Positions 16,413-25,566 of a DNA stretch of 59,401 bases are shown here, piece by piece. The stretch's first letter is position 1, and each line of letters opens with the position of its first letter. The notes beneath the pieces were generated by a model, which saw only the letters and a list, made by a program, of their open reading frames with translations, did no database searches and was not told the DNA's origin. The stretch is from assembly GCA_003562075.1 (NCBI GenBank), contig PWWP01000302.1, positions 1 through 59,401 on the forward strand, given 5' to 3'. Position numbers and translations under genes: made by a program. Source of the stretch: Gemmatimonadota bacterium (GTDB lineage Bacteria; Gemmatimonadota; Gemmatimonadetes; Longimicrobiales; Gaopeijiaceae).

Positions 16413-17834
16413 TCAGTGGGACTGGCCCAGTTCGAGTTCCAGGGAAACCCCGGACGATGTGCTGACCTCGTAGTCCAGCTGGATCTGGCGGATCGTAGCC
16501 ACCAGGAGCGCTTCCACCAGGAACGGGTTGTGAGTGGCTGACCCGTTCACCCGGGCCAGCTGCAGGTTGAAGAGAGCGCCGTCGGCCGTGGTATAGCGCC
16601 CCGGGTTTCCGAACTCTTCCTCAGGGATCTGGTCCAGGAGGGGCTCCAGGGAGTTGGCCAGGTTCTCGATCCGCTGTTCCGCCACGATGTAGGCGGATCG
16701 GGCCGCCGCCTCCGAGCCATGGCAATCGGTGCAGCTCTGGAACGACCGCTCCATGAGATCACAGTCGGAGGCGCCGGTGTGCCGCCCATCCTCGTCCACG
16801 CAGGGCGTGGCCTGGAAGGTGTGTCCCGTGGTCCGGAACTCGAAGCTCCCCGTCTCAGGGTCCTCCATGGAATAGTCGGTGACGTGGCATCCGGCGCAAA
16901 GCCGGGGATTGGCCTCCGTCCCGTGGGTCCCCAGGATGTCGCCGGGGGAGTACTCAAGATTGGGCGGCCACCATCCCCCGGTCCCCAGGAGGAGGGGGCC
17001 TTCCGGCGCGTGGGGACCCCGGAAGCTGATGGGGTCCGGCGTGCCCCGCTGGGAGGGGCACTTCATGCAGAGGTTCTGGTCCACCACCGGGGCATCCACG
17101 GCGAAGCGGAGCTGGCCCTGGTTCGAGCCGTCGTGGGGATCATGACAGACGGCACAGGTAATGGCCTGGAGCTCGGCGTCGTCCTCGGGAGAGAAGATAC
17201 TCTTCACCCCCCAGGCCCGAAGGGCACCCTTTCCTTCATGGCACGACTGGCATGCAGCTCGCCCCTGGGGAGAGGGGTTCATATCCCCGTGACCCGAGGC
17301 GGCCCACTCCTCGGCGAAGGGTCGATGGACTCCGGAGTGGCACTCGGCGCACCCCTGGTCAGCGTTGGGCCCCAGGGAGATGGTGGCCAAAGGCTGGCTT
17401 CCAGGCTGGTCCGGAGTCGTGACGTGATCGAGGCCGGGTCCATGACAGGCCTCACACTGGACGTCGTAGTACCGGGGATTCCCGGTGGCCACCCATCCCG
17501 CATCCCCTTCCACGGGGTTCCCCCGCTCTGAAACAGTGTGACAGGCTTCACAGAAAGCCTGGGGATTGTCGGAGGCCTGGAGCGTCTCCCAGGCATTGGC
17601 GTGAGCGGTCTCTTCCCACCGGGCCTGCCGGCTGACATGGCAGTTTCCGCAAACGGTCCGCTGGGTGTTCAGGTCAGAGTAGCCCACAAAGCCCTGAGCT
17701 CCAGCCGGCGGATCATCAAAGATGGGCCGCTCCACGAAGACGATCTCCTCATCCACGCACCCGGCCAACATGATGGCCGAGATCGTCAGGACGAGAAATC
17801 CCAGGGGTCTGGTCCAGCCTGTTCTTCGTTCCAA
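16413..17834 (-). CDS. Octaheme c554-type cytochrome lipoprotein with one broken heme motif
   Basis: The protein is 473 aa starting at TTG 17834, which has GGAG 9 bp upstream and gives a compact lipoprotein signal ending in IMLAGC. An in-frame ATG at 18014 would add 60 residues without a signal. Eight CxxCH motifs are present (CGNCH, CEACH twice, CAECH, CQSCH, CAVCH, CAGCH, CTDCH). A ninth reads CMKCP, so its proximal His is missing. The first region, CGNCHVSRQARWEETAHANA, matches the cytochrome c554/hydroxylamine-oxidoreductase-like fold (PF13435). The C-terminal 100 residues are heme-free and helical. It is transcribed towards the cytochrome-barrel block and probably supplies or accepts its electrons. 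Confidence 0.85.
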   Translation of the reverse strand: MERRTGWTRPLGFLVLTISAIMLAGCVDEEIVFVERPIFDDPPAGAQGFVGYSDLNTQRTVCGNCHVSRQARWEETAHANAWETLQASDNPQAFCEACHTVSERGNPVEGDAGWVATGNPRYYDVQCEACHGPGLDHVTTPDQPGSQPLATISLGPNADQGCAECHSGVHRPFAEEWAASGHGDMNPSPQGRAACQSCHEGKGALRAWGVKSIFSPEDDAELQAITCAVCHDPHDGSNQGQLRFAVDAPVVDQNLCMKCPSQRGTPDPISFRGPHAPEGPLLLGTGGWWPPNLEYSPGDILGTHGTEANPRLCAGCHVTDYSMEDPETGSFEFRTTGHTFQATPCVDEDGRHTGASDCDLMERSFQSCTDCHGSEAAARSAYIVAEQRIENLANSLEPLLDQIPEEEFGNPGRYTTADGALFNLQLARVNGSATHNPFLVEALLVATIRQIQLDYEVSTSSGVSLELELGQSH

Positions 17835-18307
17835 TGCACTGTTCTCCGCTCTGGAGGATCCGGGTCGACTCCGGAGTATCCGATTATCAGGATAGGTCCC
17901 ACCCTGACATTTCCGCAAGCTGAAAACGCAGGTCGGCATGATCGCGGTACGATCGCTGACAGGCGACGCAGACTGGTCAACATCCCGGCCCGGGGCATAT
18001 TGACCCAAAATCACTCTTGAACAAGTACAAGTGCGTCTTTCTTACCCACGCCTCCCCGGATCTCGGCGGCTTGAGCTCCAGAGACTCATCTTCCGCCAAC
18101 GCCCGATATCGGCGAGTGGTCCCCCTTACTGGCGCCGTCACCGCGCTCCGCCCCCCGGATTCCCATCGCTTCCTTGGGACGAAGTGCGTACATTTGAGAT
18201 CAGGAATCGGAGGCTGAGGGATTCGGGATCCGGGTCACCCAGCCAGATCCAGATCCGGGAACCTGGTCCCAGAATCCGGTCAACGAGTAGCTCTGCGCGG
18301 AGTCACG
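17835..18307. other. Divergent intergenic region, octaheme cytochrome versus TPR lipoprotein
   Basis: 473 bp without a convincing gene. It must hold the two divergent promoters. On the minus strand TTGCGG and TATCCT, 18 bp apart around 17890-17920, are a possible sigma-70-like pair. A short perfect palindrome, CCGATATCGG, lies near 18107-18116. Nothing else is supported. Confidence 0.4.
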
Positions 18308-18796
18308 ATGGATATGAAGGCGACGAAGATGAGAAGGATGGGAGCTCACATTCTTGGCGGGGGCATGGCCATCCTCCTGACCTTGGCCATCGCGGCCTGC
18401 GGAAACGATGGTCAGGAGAGAGTCCCCCTGGAAGGACCTGGAAGCCTGGAGGAGATGGAAAGCGAGCTCCCGGCAGAGATCCAGGAGCAGCTCGACTCGG
18501 CCAACACCGCCTACAGGAGTGGTGAGTACGACGAGGCTCTAGCCCTCTTCCAGGAGGTGACGGAGATGGCGCCCGGCCTCGCTGCAGGGTGGTATGGGGT
18601 GGGGATGACCCATCAGGCCATGGGTGATACCGAGGCTGCCGAAGCAGCCATGATGGAAGTCCATCAACTGGCCCCGGACCTTCCCCTCCAGCACCCGGGG
18701 CCCGACGCCGCTCCGGCCAATCCCCATCCGGCCACGCCCAATCCCCACGCCAACCCTCCCACGGGTCAGAACCGCTCCGGCGGATCCTCGTACTGA
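18308..18796 (+). CDS. Small TPR-containing lipoprotein
   Basis: The protein is 162 aa with a lipoprotein signal ending near AIAAC. A single TPR-like pair of helices follows (ANTAYRSGEYDEALALFQ, then WYGVGMTHQAMGDTEAAE), and then a Pro/His/Asn-rich tail with repeated ATPNPHANP-like units. TPR segments mediate protein contacts; the partner is unknown. GGAG lies 5 bp before ATG 18308. It converges on the ccm operon, whose last gene ends 39 bp away. Confidence 0.75.
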   Translation: MDMKATKMRRMGAHILGGGMAILLTLAIAACGNDGQERVPLEGPGSLEEMESELPAEIQEQLDSANTAYRSGEYDEALALFQEVTEMAPGLAAGWYGVGMTHQAMGDTEAAEAAMMEVHQLAPDLPLQHPGPDAAPANPHPATPNPHANPPTGQNRSGGSSY

Positions 18797-18835
18797 AACC
18801 CACCGGCGGACCCTTGGCCCGGATGGGAAGGGGCG

Positions 18836-19552
18836 CTACTCGCCGATGACGTGATCGAAGGCCCAGTAGGCCGCGGTGAAGAAGATCACGTCAAAAGCCA
18901 GAATGAGGCGGAGCCATCCACCCCCGTATCCCATGGCATCCCCCTCCAGATAGGCCGTCGTCCCTTGGACGGCAGCCAGGAGGAGAGGCACCAGCATGGG
19001 GAAGAGGAGGAGGGGAAGAAGGACGTCCCGGGCCCGGGAACGACTGGAGATGGCAGCGTAGAAGGTCCCCAGCGCCACGAAACCGAAGGTCCCGGCCAGG
19101 ACAATACCGGCCACCCCCGGGAGGGCCTCCAGGAGCGGCACGTGAAAGAGGACCGCTGCCAGGGGCAGGACCACGGATTCCACCACCAGAACCAGGACCA
19201 GGTTCGCCAGAAGCTTCCCAAGGAATATGGCCCGGCGGCTCCCCGGATAGGTGAGGAGAGCCTCAAGGGCGCCCCCTTCGAGCTCCACCTGGTAGGACCG
19301 GTTGAAAATGAGAATGCCACTCAGGAGAATGGTGAGCCAGATCACCCCGGCCCCGGCATCCCGGAGGTCCTGGGCATCGGGCCCGAAGGCGAAGGCGAAG
19401 AGGAGGAGGGCCGTCCCGGCAAAGAGAATGACGGAGAGGAGATTCGCCCGAGCCCGCCCTTCGGAGAGCAGGTCCTTCCATGCTACGGCCAGGACCCGCC
19501 GGCCTTCTGCCCTCCATCCACCTGAGGTCCCGCCGGCCCGCTCGTCCGCCAT
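18836..19552 (-). CDS. ccmB: Cytochrome c maturation ABC transporter, permease CcmB
   Basis: The 238-aa membrane protein has six hydrophobic helices and the CcmB signature region (ILIFNRSYQVELEGGALEAL, then TYPGSRRAIFLGKLLANL). With CcmA it forms the ABC transporter that releases heme-loaded CcmE for cytochrome c assembly. It is the last gene of the ccmCDEFGHAB operon. Its ATG overlaps the ccmA stop by 1 bp (TGATG). A TTG codon 3 bp upstream is an unlikely alternative start. Confidence 0.95.
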   Translation of the reverse strand: MADERAGGTSGGWRAEGRRVLAVAWKDLLSEGRARANLLSVILFAGTALLLFAFAFGPDAQDLRDAGAGVIWLTILLSGILIFNRSYQVELEGGALEALLTYPGSRRAIFLGKLLANLVLVLVVESVVLPLAAVLFHVPLLEALPGVAGIVLAGTFGFVALGTFYAAISSRSRARDVLLPLLLFPMLVPLLLAAVQGTTAYLEGDAMGYGGGWLRLILAFDVIFFTAAYWAFDHVIGE

Positions 19553-20301
19553 CAAGCCAACTGCCCACGCGTCGTGGGGGATGACGAGTCGGCTCGGGTC
19601 GGAGAGCTGTCCGTCCGTCCATGAGCCGGCTGACGCCCATCCCCTTCCCTCAGCAGCCCTCGATCCAAAGTCACCACCCGATCCGTGAGCCCAGCTCCAG
19701 AGCGGAGGTCGTGGGTGGCCAGGAGGACGCCCCCACCCTCGTCCACCACCCGCTGGATCGTCCCATTCACCAACTCCACCCCCTCCGGGTCCAGGCTGGC
19801 ATAGGGCTCGTCCATGAGAAGTAGATGAGGGAGGGAGGCCAGGACCCGACCCACTGCCACCCGTCGGCGCATCCCGGTGGAGAACCGCCGTACACGGACA
19901 TGAGCAAAGTCAGTGAGGCCCACTTCGTCCAGGATGGCGAGAATCCGACCCCGGTCTCCAGGATCTCCCTGCATCTGCAGGCAGAACCGAAGATTCTCCA
20001 CCGGGGTCAGATCTTCATAGAGGGCCGGTGAATGCCCCAGGATCCCGATCATGGTCCGGACCCGGTCCGAATTCTCCAGGAGGGAGGCCCCTCCCACCCA
20101 ACCTCTCCCCCGGAGAGGCCGGAGAAGGGTTGCCGCAATCCGTAGCAGGGTGGTCTTCCCGGCACCATTGGCGCCGATCATGGCCACGACCTGGCCAGGA
20201 TCCAACTGGAGATCCAGCCCCCGGAGAATCCAGCGACGGCCGAACCGGTGGGCGATCCCCTCCAATTTGAGGGGAGGGGGGAAGGACGAATCCCCGGTCA
20301 T
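19552..20301 (-). CDS. ccmA: Cytochrome c maturation ABC transporter, ATPase CcmA
   Basis: This 249-aa ATPase has Walker A GANGAGKTT (about residues 43-51), an ABC signature FSTGMRRRVAVGR, Walker B LLLMDEP and an H-loop LLATHD. It powers CcmAB, which frees holo-CcmE from CcmC. The C-terminal 30 residues are a Ser/Thr/Arg-rich tail beyond the usual family end. ATGA overlap with ccmH upstream and TGATG with ccmB downstream show tight coupling. Confidence 0.95.
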   Translation of the reverse strand: MTGDSSFPPPLKLEGIAHRFGRRWILRGLDLQLDPGQVVAMIGANGAGKTTLLRIAATLLRPLRGRGWVGGASLLENSDRVRTMIGILGHSPALYEDLTPVENLRFCLQMQGDPGDRGRILAILDEVGLTDFAHVRVRRFSTGMRRRVAVGRVLASLPHLLLMDEPYASLDPEGVELVNGTIQRVVDEGGGVLLATHDLRSGAGLTDRVVTLDRGLLREGDGRQPAHGRTDSSPTRADSSSPTTRGQLA

Positions 20302-20921
20302 GGAGCGGGGGGCGCCCGCTCGACTTCCAGAGGTCCCTCAGAAGGGTTCCGGAGCCACTTACGCATGCCCACCACGACGATCCCTCCCCCCAACAGGAAG
20401 ACCGCAACGGGGAGGATGTAGACCAGGAGGTTGAATCCGGCAGGCTCAGGCGACAGGAGGACCCATTCTCCGTAGGCGTTCACGAAGGACTGCCGGACCT
20501 CCTCCGGGGTCATTCCCTCCTGCAAGCGGAGTCGGATCACCCCTTCCATTTCCCGGGCCAGTTCACTGGGTGAATCTGCGATGGAGAGGGCTTGGCAGGT
20601 CGGGCACCGGAGCTGGCGAGCCAGCCGCTGGACCTGGGCCTCCAATTGGGCATCGTCGGTGGGGGCGGAAGCCTCGAATTGATCGGGATCGGGGATGACC
20701 GTCTGGGGCGGCGGCTGGCTACCGGGTCCCGGTGGCGCCTGGCCGGCCTGCTCGGCGGCCGCCAGGGGCTGGAGAAGAGCAAACCCCATCATCAGACATC
20801 CGGCCAGAAGCATGCCCCCCAGGCCGGTCCGCCCACGGGAAGGGGCCCAGGGGACCACCTTCCTCGAAGCGCCGAGTGAGATCCTCGGCAGTCCAACGGC
20901 CAACCAATGCAGGGACCTCAC
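20298..20921 (-). CDS. ccmH: Cytochrome c-type biogenesis protein CcmH (CycL)
   Basis: The 207-aa protein has an N-terminal signal or anchor, a Pro-rich spacer, the LRCPTCQ redox motif (LRCxxC; about residue 104) and the conserved helix region with REMEGVIRLRLQEGMTPEEV and YGEWVLLSP. A C-terminal transmembrane helix follows. CcmH reduces or presents apocytochrome thiols to CcmF. The longer N-terminal region compared with E. coli CcmH is Gly/Pro-rich. Both ends overlap neighbours by ATGA. Confidence 0.93.
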   Translation of the reverse strand: MRSLHWLAVGLPRISLGASRKVVPWAPSRGRTGLGGMLLAGCLMMGFALLQPLAAAEQAGQAPPGPGSQPPPQTVIPDPDQFEASAPTDDAQLEAQVQRLARQLRCPTCQALSIADSPSELAREMEGVIRLRLQEGMTPEEVRQSFVNAYGEWVLLSPEPAGFNLLVYILPVAVFLLGGGIVVVGMRKWLRNPSEGPLEVERAPPAP

Positions 20922-21547
20922 ATTCCCTCCGTGACTCCGCCTCGGACGGCCGGGCTCCCAGGATCAGCAGCTGCCTCCCCGTCCCACTCCTGGGCCAGGA
21001 GGCGATCCACCCACTGCATGATCAGCTCATGGCTGGTGGGCCCCACCTGCTTATGGGCCACAGTACCATCACGGGCGATGAAGAATGTTTCCGGGACTCC
21101 GGTCAATCCGTATTGGATGGCCGTTCCCGAACGAGTGTCCAGGAGGGTGGGATAGGACTGGCCGCCCATGCTCTGGATCAGTCGCGAGGCGTTCTCAGGC
21201 CGGTCATTGTAGAGAATCCTGAAGAAGTGCACATCCTGGTTGGCGTAGTGTTCAGCCAACCGGGAAAGGGGCACATGTTCACTCCGGCAACTCAGGCACC
21301 AGGAAGCCCAGAAGTTCACCACCACCACCTCTCCGCGAAGGCTGGAGAGATCCACCACCTCGCCCGGACCTGGCTCCTGGACGGTGAAGTTTCCGGCGGT
21401 CTCCAGGACCGGAAGACTGAAGTCAGGAGCTGGATTTCCGGGAAGGGGCGATGGAATCAACCGAGGATCCCGACCCAGCCCCGCCACCAGGAGGGCAATG
21501 ATGGGAACGGTGATTATCAGTCCCAGGAGCATGCGCTTTACATTCAT
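20918..21547 (-). CDS. ccmG: Thiol:disulfide interchange protein CcmG (DsbE/ResA-like)
   Basis: The 209-aa protein has one N-terminal membrane anchor and a thioredoxin-fold domain with PAPDFSLP and active-site WASWCLSCRSEH. A cis-Pro segment, YGLTGVPETFFIARDG, is typical of CcmG. It keeps CxxCH cysteines reduced in the periplasm before heme attachment. The C terminus carries about 20 extra residues. It overlaps ccmF and ccmH by ATGA. Confidence 0.95.
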   Translation of the reverse strand: MNVKRMLLGLIITVPIIALLVAGLGRDPRLIPSPLPGNPAPDFSLPVLETAGNFTVQEPGPGEVVDLSSLRGEVVVVNFWASWCLSCRSEHVPLSRLAEHYANQDVHFFRILYNDRPENASRLIQSMGGQSYPTLLDTRSGTAIQYGLTGVPETFFIARDGTVAHKQVGPTSHELIMQWVDRLLAQEWDGEAAADPGSPAVRGGVTEGM

Positions 21548-23586
21548 GGGTTCTCCCCTGCAGAGGTCAACTGGGGCTTCGGATCCACCTGGCCCCTTCC
21601 CTCACCTCCCCTCTGGGACGACGTCCGCCGCTTGGACGAGGTTTCCTTCCGCATCCCGAAAACCAGACCGAAGCTGGCCCCCAGGGCAATCATCACGCCT
21701 CCTACCCAGATCCATATGACCAGTGGCTCTACGATGGCCTGGATCGTGGCCTGTGAGCCGTCGGGCTGGAAGGCCATGAGGACCACATATAGATCGGTCA
21801 TCCGGCTCCGAACTGCCGGCGTGGGTACCGGGTCTTCCTGAGTGGGATAGTAGTTCAGCCGGGGCTCCATGGCCCCGATCCCTCGGCCGTTCTTCGTGGC
21901 CGCCAGGGTCGCTCCCACCTGGAACCGCTGGGGCTGGTCCTCGGCCCACATCCCCTCGAAGGTGAGGGTGAAGTCTTCTACTTGCATACTCTGACCCGGG
22001 GTCAGAGTTGCCTCGTGGGTCGTCTGCAGGGCAGAAGACGCCGCAATCCCCACAGCCATGACGATCACCCCGAAGTGGGCAAAATACCCTCCGTACCGAC
22101 GGGGGTTGGAAAGCATGACGCTGGCCAGGGCGTGGATGATCTTCTCCCCTCGGGCCTTCATCCTGGCCCGGACCGGGATCACATACTCCCGGACATTGGT
22201 GACCAGGGCGAAGGCGGAGAACGCGAAAGCCAGTACGGCATAGGGATCCCGAAGGCCCAGGACCACCGAGAGGACGGCCACTACCACCATGGCGGAGCCG
22301 GCCTGGATGAAGTTCTGATCCAGCCCCTTCCGGCTGGCCTTCCCCCAGGGAAGGGCCGGGCCCACTCCCATGAGAAAGAGAAGGGCCACCACGAAGGGAA
22401 GGGTCATCTGGTTGAAGAAGGGAGCCCCCACACTCACCGTCACCCCCCGGAACGCCTCAGCCAGGAGGGGGAATAGGGTCCCCAGGAGAACGGTGAAGGT
22501 GAAGGCCACCAACACCACGTTGTTGAAGAAGAAGACCGTCTCCCGGGACGCAATCGAGTCCAGGGATCCCTCCGTCTTCAGTTCTTCGCTTCGACCCAGA
22601 AGGAGAACCACGGAGAAGACCAGGATGATGGCCATGAAGACCACGAAGTAGCTCCCGATCGTCCCCTCGGCGAAGGCGTGGACCGACGAGAGGATCCCAC
22701 TCCGGGTCAGAAAGGTTCCCAGGATGGTCAGGAGGAAGGTGGCCACTGCAAGGGTCAGGTTCCACACCCGAAGCATCCCTCGACGCTCCTGCACCATACT
22801 CGAGTGAATCAGGGCCGTAGCCGTAAGCCAGGGAAGGAAGGAGGCGTTCTCCACCGGATCCCAGGCCCAGTAGCCTCCCCATCCGAGAACTTCATAGGAC
22901 CACCACATCCCGGCCACGACTCCCAACGTCAGGAAGGTCCAGGCGAAAACCGTCCAGCGTCGTGTGTAGTGGAGCCAACTGTCGTCCAGCTTCCCCGATA
23001 GGAGGGCGCCAATGGCGAAGGCGAAGGGCACCATCATCCCCACATATCCCAGGTAGAGGATCGGCGGATGGATCGCCATGAGGGGATGGTTCTGCAAGAG
23101 GGGATTGGGCCCGGGTCCATCGGCCGGGACCGGATATACCGCCGCGAAGGGATTGGCCGGGACCACCAGGAGGAGATAGAAGAAGATCCCGATCCCGAAC
23201 ATGGTGGCCAATGCGTAGGGCACCAGGGGGCCCGTGGCCTCCCGATGAACGTAGATGACCAGGGCCGTCAGCCCGGCCATGATCAAGCCCCAGAAAAGCA
23301 AGGAGCCTTCCAGCGCCGCCCACAGTGAGATGACGGTGAAGAAGAGGGGGGTGGCGTGACTCCCCACCTGAGCCACGTAGGAGAGGCTGAAGTCCCGGAC
23401 CACCAGAGCCTGGACCATGAGGAGGTTGGCCACCACCATGATCCAGAGGTTGGCGTAAGCCCCCCACCGAGCCCACTTCCAGAGGCGGTCATCCAGCCGA
23501 CGGGCAGCCAGGACCGCCACCACCAACCCCACCACCGAGATGGCCAGGGCGCTGGTGGAGAGGGACGTTCCCAGCAGAGACCTCAT
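21544..23586 (-). CDS. ccmF: Cytochrome c heme lyase subunit CcmF
   Basis: The 680-aa multi-pass membrane protein contains the WWD heme-handling segment GWGGYWAWDPVENASFLPWL near residue 245. The conserved His regions around it, a hydrophobic core of about 14 helices and a large C-terminal periplasmic domain are all as in CcmF. With CcmH it attaches heme to CxxCH sites. Length and order agree with intact family members. Overlaps by ATGA on both sides. Confidence 0.96.
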   Translation of the reverse strand: MRSLLGTSLSTSALAISVVGLVVAVLAARRLDDRLWKWARWGAYANLWIMVVANLLMVQALVVRDFSLSYVAQVGSHATPLFFTVISLWAALEGSLLFWGLIMAGLTALVIYVHREATGPLVPYALATMFGIGIFFYLLLVVPANPFAAVYPVPADGPGPNPLLQNHPLMAIHPPILYLGYVGMMVPFAFAIGALLSGKLDDSWLHYTRRWTVFAWTFLTLGVVAGMWWSYEVLGWGGYWAWDPVENASFLPWLTATALIHSSMVQERRGMLRVWNLTLAVATFLLTILGTFLTRSGILSSVHAFAEGTIGSYFVVFMAIILVFSVVLLLGRSEELKTEGSLDSIASRETVFFFNNVVLVAFTFTVLLGTLFPLLAEAFRGVTVSVGAPFFNQMTLPFVVALLFLMGVGPALPWGKASRKGLDQNFIQAGSAMVVVAVLSVVLGLRDPYAVLAFAFSAFALVTNVREYVIPVRARMKARGEKIIHALASVMLSNPRRYGGYFAHFGVIVMAVGIAASSALQTTHEATLTPGQSMQVEDFTLTFEGMWAEDQPQRFQVGATLAATKNGRGIGAMEPRLNYYPTQEDPVPTPAVRSRMTDLYVVLMAFQPDGSQATIQAIVEPLVIWIWVGGVMIALGASFGLVFGMRKETSSKRRTSSQRGGEGRGQVDPKPQLTSAGENP

Positions 23587-24068
23587 TCGCCCTCCGAATT
23601 CAGGAGGTCCTGATAGAGATCCTGGGGCCGCTGCCCCTCCTGCGGAGCCCGATACTCATTGGAATGCATGACCATCAGATTGGTGGAATGGAAGACCCCG
23701 GAATCGGCCAGGCGCCCCTCCACCAGCACCTCGATCCCATCTCGGAACATCTGGGGCGGGGCGCCCTGGGAATGCACTTCCATCTCGGTGGAGCCGTCTC
23801 CGATTCGGAAACGAAGGTCCAACGCCTCGGCATCCCACTGAATGGACTCAGGGATGACGACACCCCCGAGGCGAACCGAGGTCTCGTAGGCGGCGTCACC
23901 CCGGGCATCCAACTCCGTAGGACTCAGGTAGTAGACCAGGTTGTCCCCGATCCCGCCCAGGAGGAAATACCCGAACCCGGCCAGGATGACACCCACCCCG
24001 AGAAGGGTGAGCCCCCGACGACGGGGACGTTTCTCGGGCGTCTCGGAAGATGTTGCTTCGTTGCTCAT
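23583..24068 (-). CDS. ccmE: Heme chaperone CcmE
   Basis: The 161-aa protein has a basic N terminus, one membrane helix (about residues 20-38) and the OB-fold of CcmE. The heme-binding site is present as MHSNEY, the HxxxY motif whose His binds heme covalently. QGAPPQMFRDG matches the conserved PxxFxxG region. ATG 24068 overlaps the ccmD stop by ATGA; longer in-frame starts run through ccmD and are not real. It carries heme from CcmC to CcmF. Confidence 0.95.
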   Translation of the reverse strand: MSNEATSSETPEKRPRRRGLTLLGVGVILAGFGYFLLGGIGDNLVYYLSPTELDARGDAAYETSVRLGGVVIPESIQWDAEALDLRFRIGDGSTEMEVHSQGAPPQMFRDGIEVLVEGRLADSGVFHSTNLMVMHSNEYRAPQEGQRPQDLYQDLLNSEGE

Positions 24069-24220
24069 ATCTCCTTCTCCAGCAAATCGTTGGACCGATT
24101 CTTCTCGGCCGTCAGGTCCTTCCGGGCCCGAGCCAGCCGTCGGTTGACCCTGACCGCGTAGACGGCCAGCACCACCCAGGTCAGAGCGAATGACGCCAGT
24201 ACCCACGGCCAATCAGACAA
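24065..24220 (-). CDS. ccmD: Small membrane protein CcmD (TTG start)
   Basis: This 51-aa gene lies between ccmC and ccmE. It starts at TTG 24220, with GGAGG 5 bp upstream. The protein begins SDWPWVLASFALTWVV, a single transmembrane helix, and is followed by YAVRVNRRLARARKDL and a charged tail, the usual CcmD plan. CcmD helps release holo-CcmE from the CcmC complex. It overlaps the end of ccmC by 8 bp and the start of ccmE by 4 bp, which supports its translation. Its size and rare start codon make it easy to miss. Confidence 0.9.
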   Translation of the reverse strand: MSDWPWVLASFALTWVVLAVYAVRVNRRLARARKDLTAEKNRSNDLLEKEI

Positions 24221-24890
24221 GTGATCCTCCCGCCAACGCCCGTTCTTCTTCCAGTTCCTCCACGTCCCGCTCCACCCGGGCCACCTGGTAGCGGCGCCAG
24301 ATCAGGTACCCCGCAAGGATGGCAAAAGCCACAGCGTTGATCCGGAGGCCCCATACGTAGGGCGCGTCCACCGTGGCCGGCGAAGAGCTGGGCTGATGCA
24401 ACGTCCTCCACCACCGAACGGACATGTAGACGATGGGGACGTTCAGGAAGCCAAGGACCCCGACGGCAGCAGCCCATCGTGCCCGCTGCTGCGGATCCTC
24501 CACGAAGGCCCGAAGGGCTAGATATCCCACAAAGATGACGAAGAGAACCGCTGTGGAGGTGAGCCGGGGGTCCCACGTCCACCACACACCCCAGGTCGGC
24601 CTGCCCCAGATGGAACCCAATGCCAGCGTCAGCCCGGTGAGCACGACCCCCACCTCGGCGGCGGAAGCGGCCAGGAGGTCGTGGGACTCCTTCCGCCGCA
24701 GGAGATAGGCGATGCTCATGACGAATACCAGCCCGAAGGCCAGAAAGGCCGACCATGCCGCAGGCACATGAACGTACATGATCTTCTGAAGGTGCCCCAT
24801 CCCGGCCTCGGCCGGCGAGATCACCACTCCCACCACCTGGGCCGCCACAAAGACGACCAGGACAAAGGCACCTGCCGGCCCGAGCTTCAT
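24213..24890 (-). CDS. ccmC: Heme transfer protein CcmC
   Basis: The 225-aa membrane protein has six helices and the WWD motif WGVWWTWDPRLTS near residue 101. Conserved His residues are seen in MYVHVPAAW and in RTLHQP. It binds heme and loads it onto CcmE. A charged C-terminal coiled region (VERDVEELEEERAL) follows the last helix. It is the first gene of the ccmCDEFGHAB operon; the promoter should lie in 24891-25065, where no strong motif is seen. Confidence 0.95.
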   Translation of the reverse strand: MKLGPAGAFVLVVFVAAQVVGVVISPAEAGMGHLQKIMYVHVPAAWSAFLAFGLVFVMSIAYLLRRKESHDLLAASAAEVGVVLTGLTLALGSIWGRPTWGVWWTWDPRLTSTAVLFVIFVGYLALRAFVEDPQQRARWAAAVGVLGFLNVPIVYMSVRWWRTLHQPSSSPATVDAPYVWGLRINAVAFAILAGYLIWRRYQVARVERDVEELEEERALAGGSLV

Positions 24891-25009
24891 CCGGAGGCTC
24901 CGGCCATGGAGATTCGATTCACCTGACTGCTCACTGCATCCTCTTGAAAGGGTGTGAACCGAGAGTTCGTGTGCCTGAAGGGATCCGCCTGTGGGGGCAT
25001 CCTACGCCA

Positions 25010-25051
25010 GGGAAGGTACCCTACCGCAGGGTCCGGCGCGAGTACCTTCCC
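25010..25051 (-). terminator. Hairpin downstream of the 75-aa gene
   Basis: Perfect 10-bp arms, gggaaggtac (25010-25019) and gtaccttccc (25042-25051), enclose a 22-nt loop that can itself pair through accct/agggt. It starts 15 bp after the stop at 25066 and separates this gene from the ccm operon. No T-run follows. Confidence 0.5.
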
Positions 25052-25065
25052 ACCGCCGGTTCGGG

Positions 25066-25293
25066 TCAGCGCTGATCGGGGCGGTGGGTGTAGAAACAGG
25101 AGGTTTCGGCTCCGTCGTATTCCAGACTCCCCCGCACCCACTCGGTGGGGATGTTCTGGATGCACTCATTCATGTTCGCGTAGTCTGCCGCCCGGAAGGT
25201 AGGCCCTTGGGATGCCTGCACCACCAAGGCACCCAGGATGACGAGTACCGTCAACGTCAGGAAGGCGATGGTGAACTTGGTTGTCGCACCCAT
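25066..25293 (-). CDS. Small single-pass membrane protein, hypothetical
   Basis: The 75-aa protein has an N-terminal hydrophobic helix (about residues 7-27) and a short exported part. That part contains two cysteines (NECIQNIP and ETSCFYTH) and many polar residues. I do not recognise the family. AAGGAG lies about 10 bp upstream of ATG 25293. It is the only plausible gene just upstream of the ccm operon on the same strand, so a link to cytochrome biogenesis or respiration is possible but not shown. Confidence 0.6.
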   Translation of the reverse strand: MGATTKFTIAFLTLTVLVILGALVVQASQGPTFRAADYANMNECIQNIPTEWVRGSLEYDGAETSCFYTHRPDQR

Positions 25294-25566
25294 CGGTCCG
25301 TCTCTCCTTCAGCCCGTTCAGGTCCGTATCCAGCGGACTCGGAGCCCTCTAGATCCCCGTGCAGGAGCCGCCAGCCCCCATAGTCTTCGGCTGCACCGGT
25401 CATCGACGTTGCCGTTTGAGGTTACCAGCAGACCCCGTCGTCCGTCCACCCCATGCGGAAGGGACGCCCTCGCTGATATGTTCATTTCCGATTCGGGGCG
25501 TGGGTTCGGTTCTTTGGACGGCACCTGCCTCCCCACTGTATTCCAGAACAGGAGAAGGGAAGTGCC

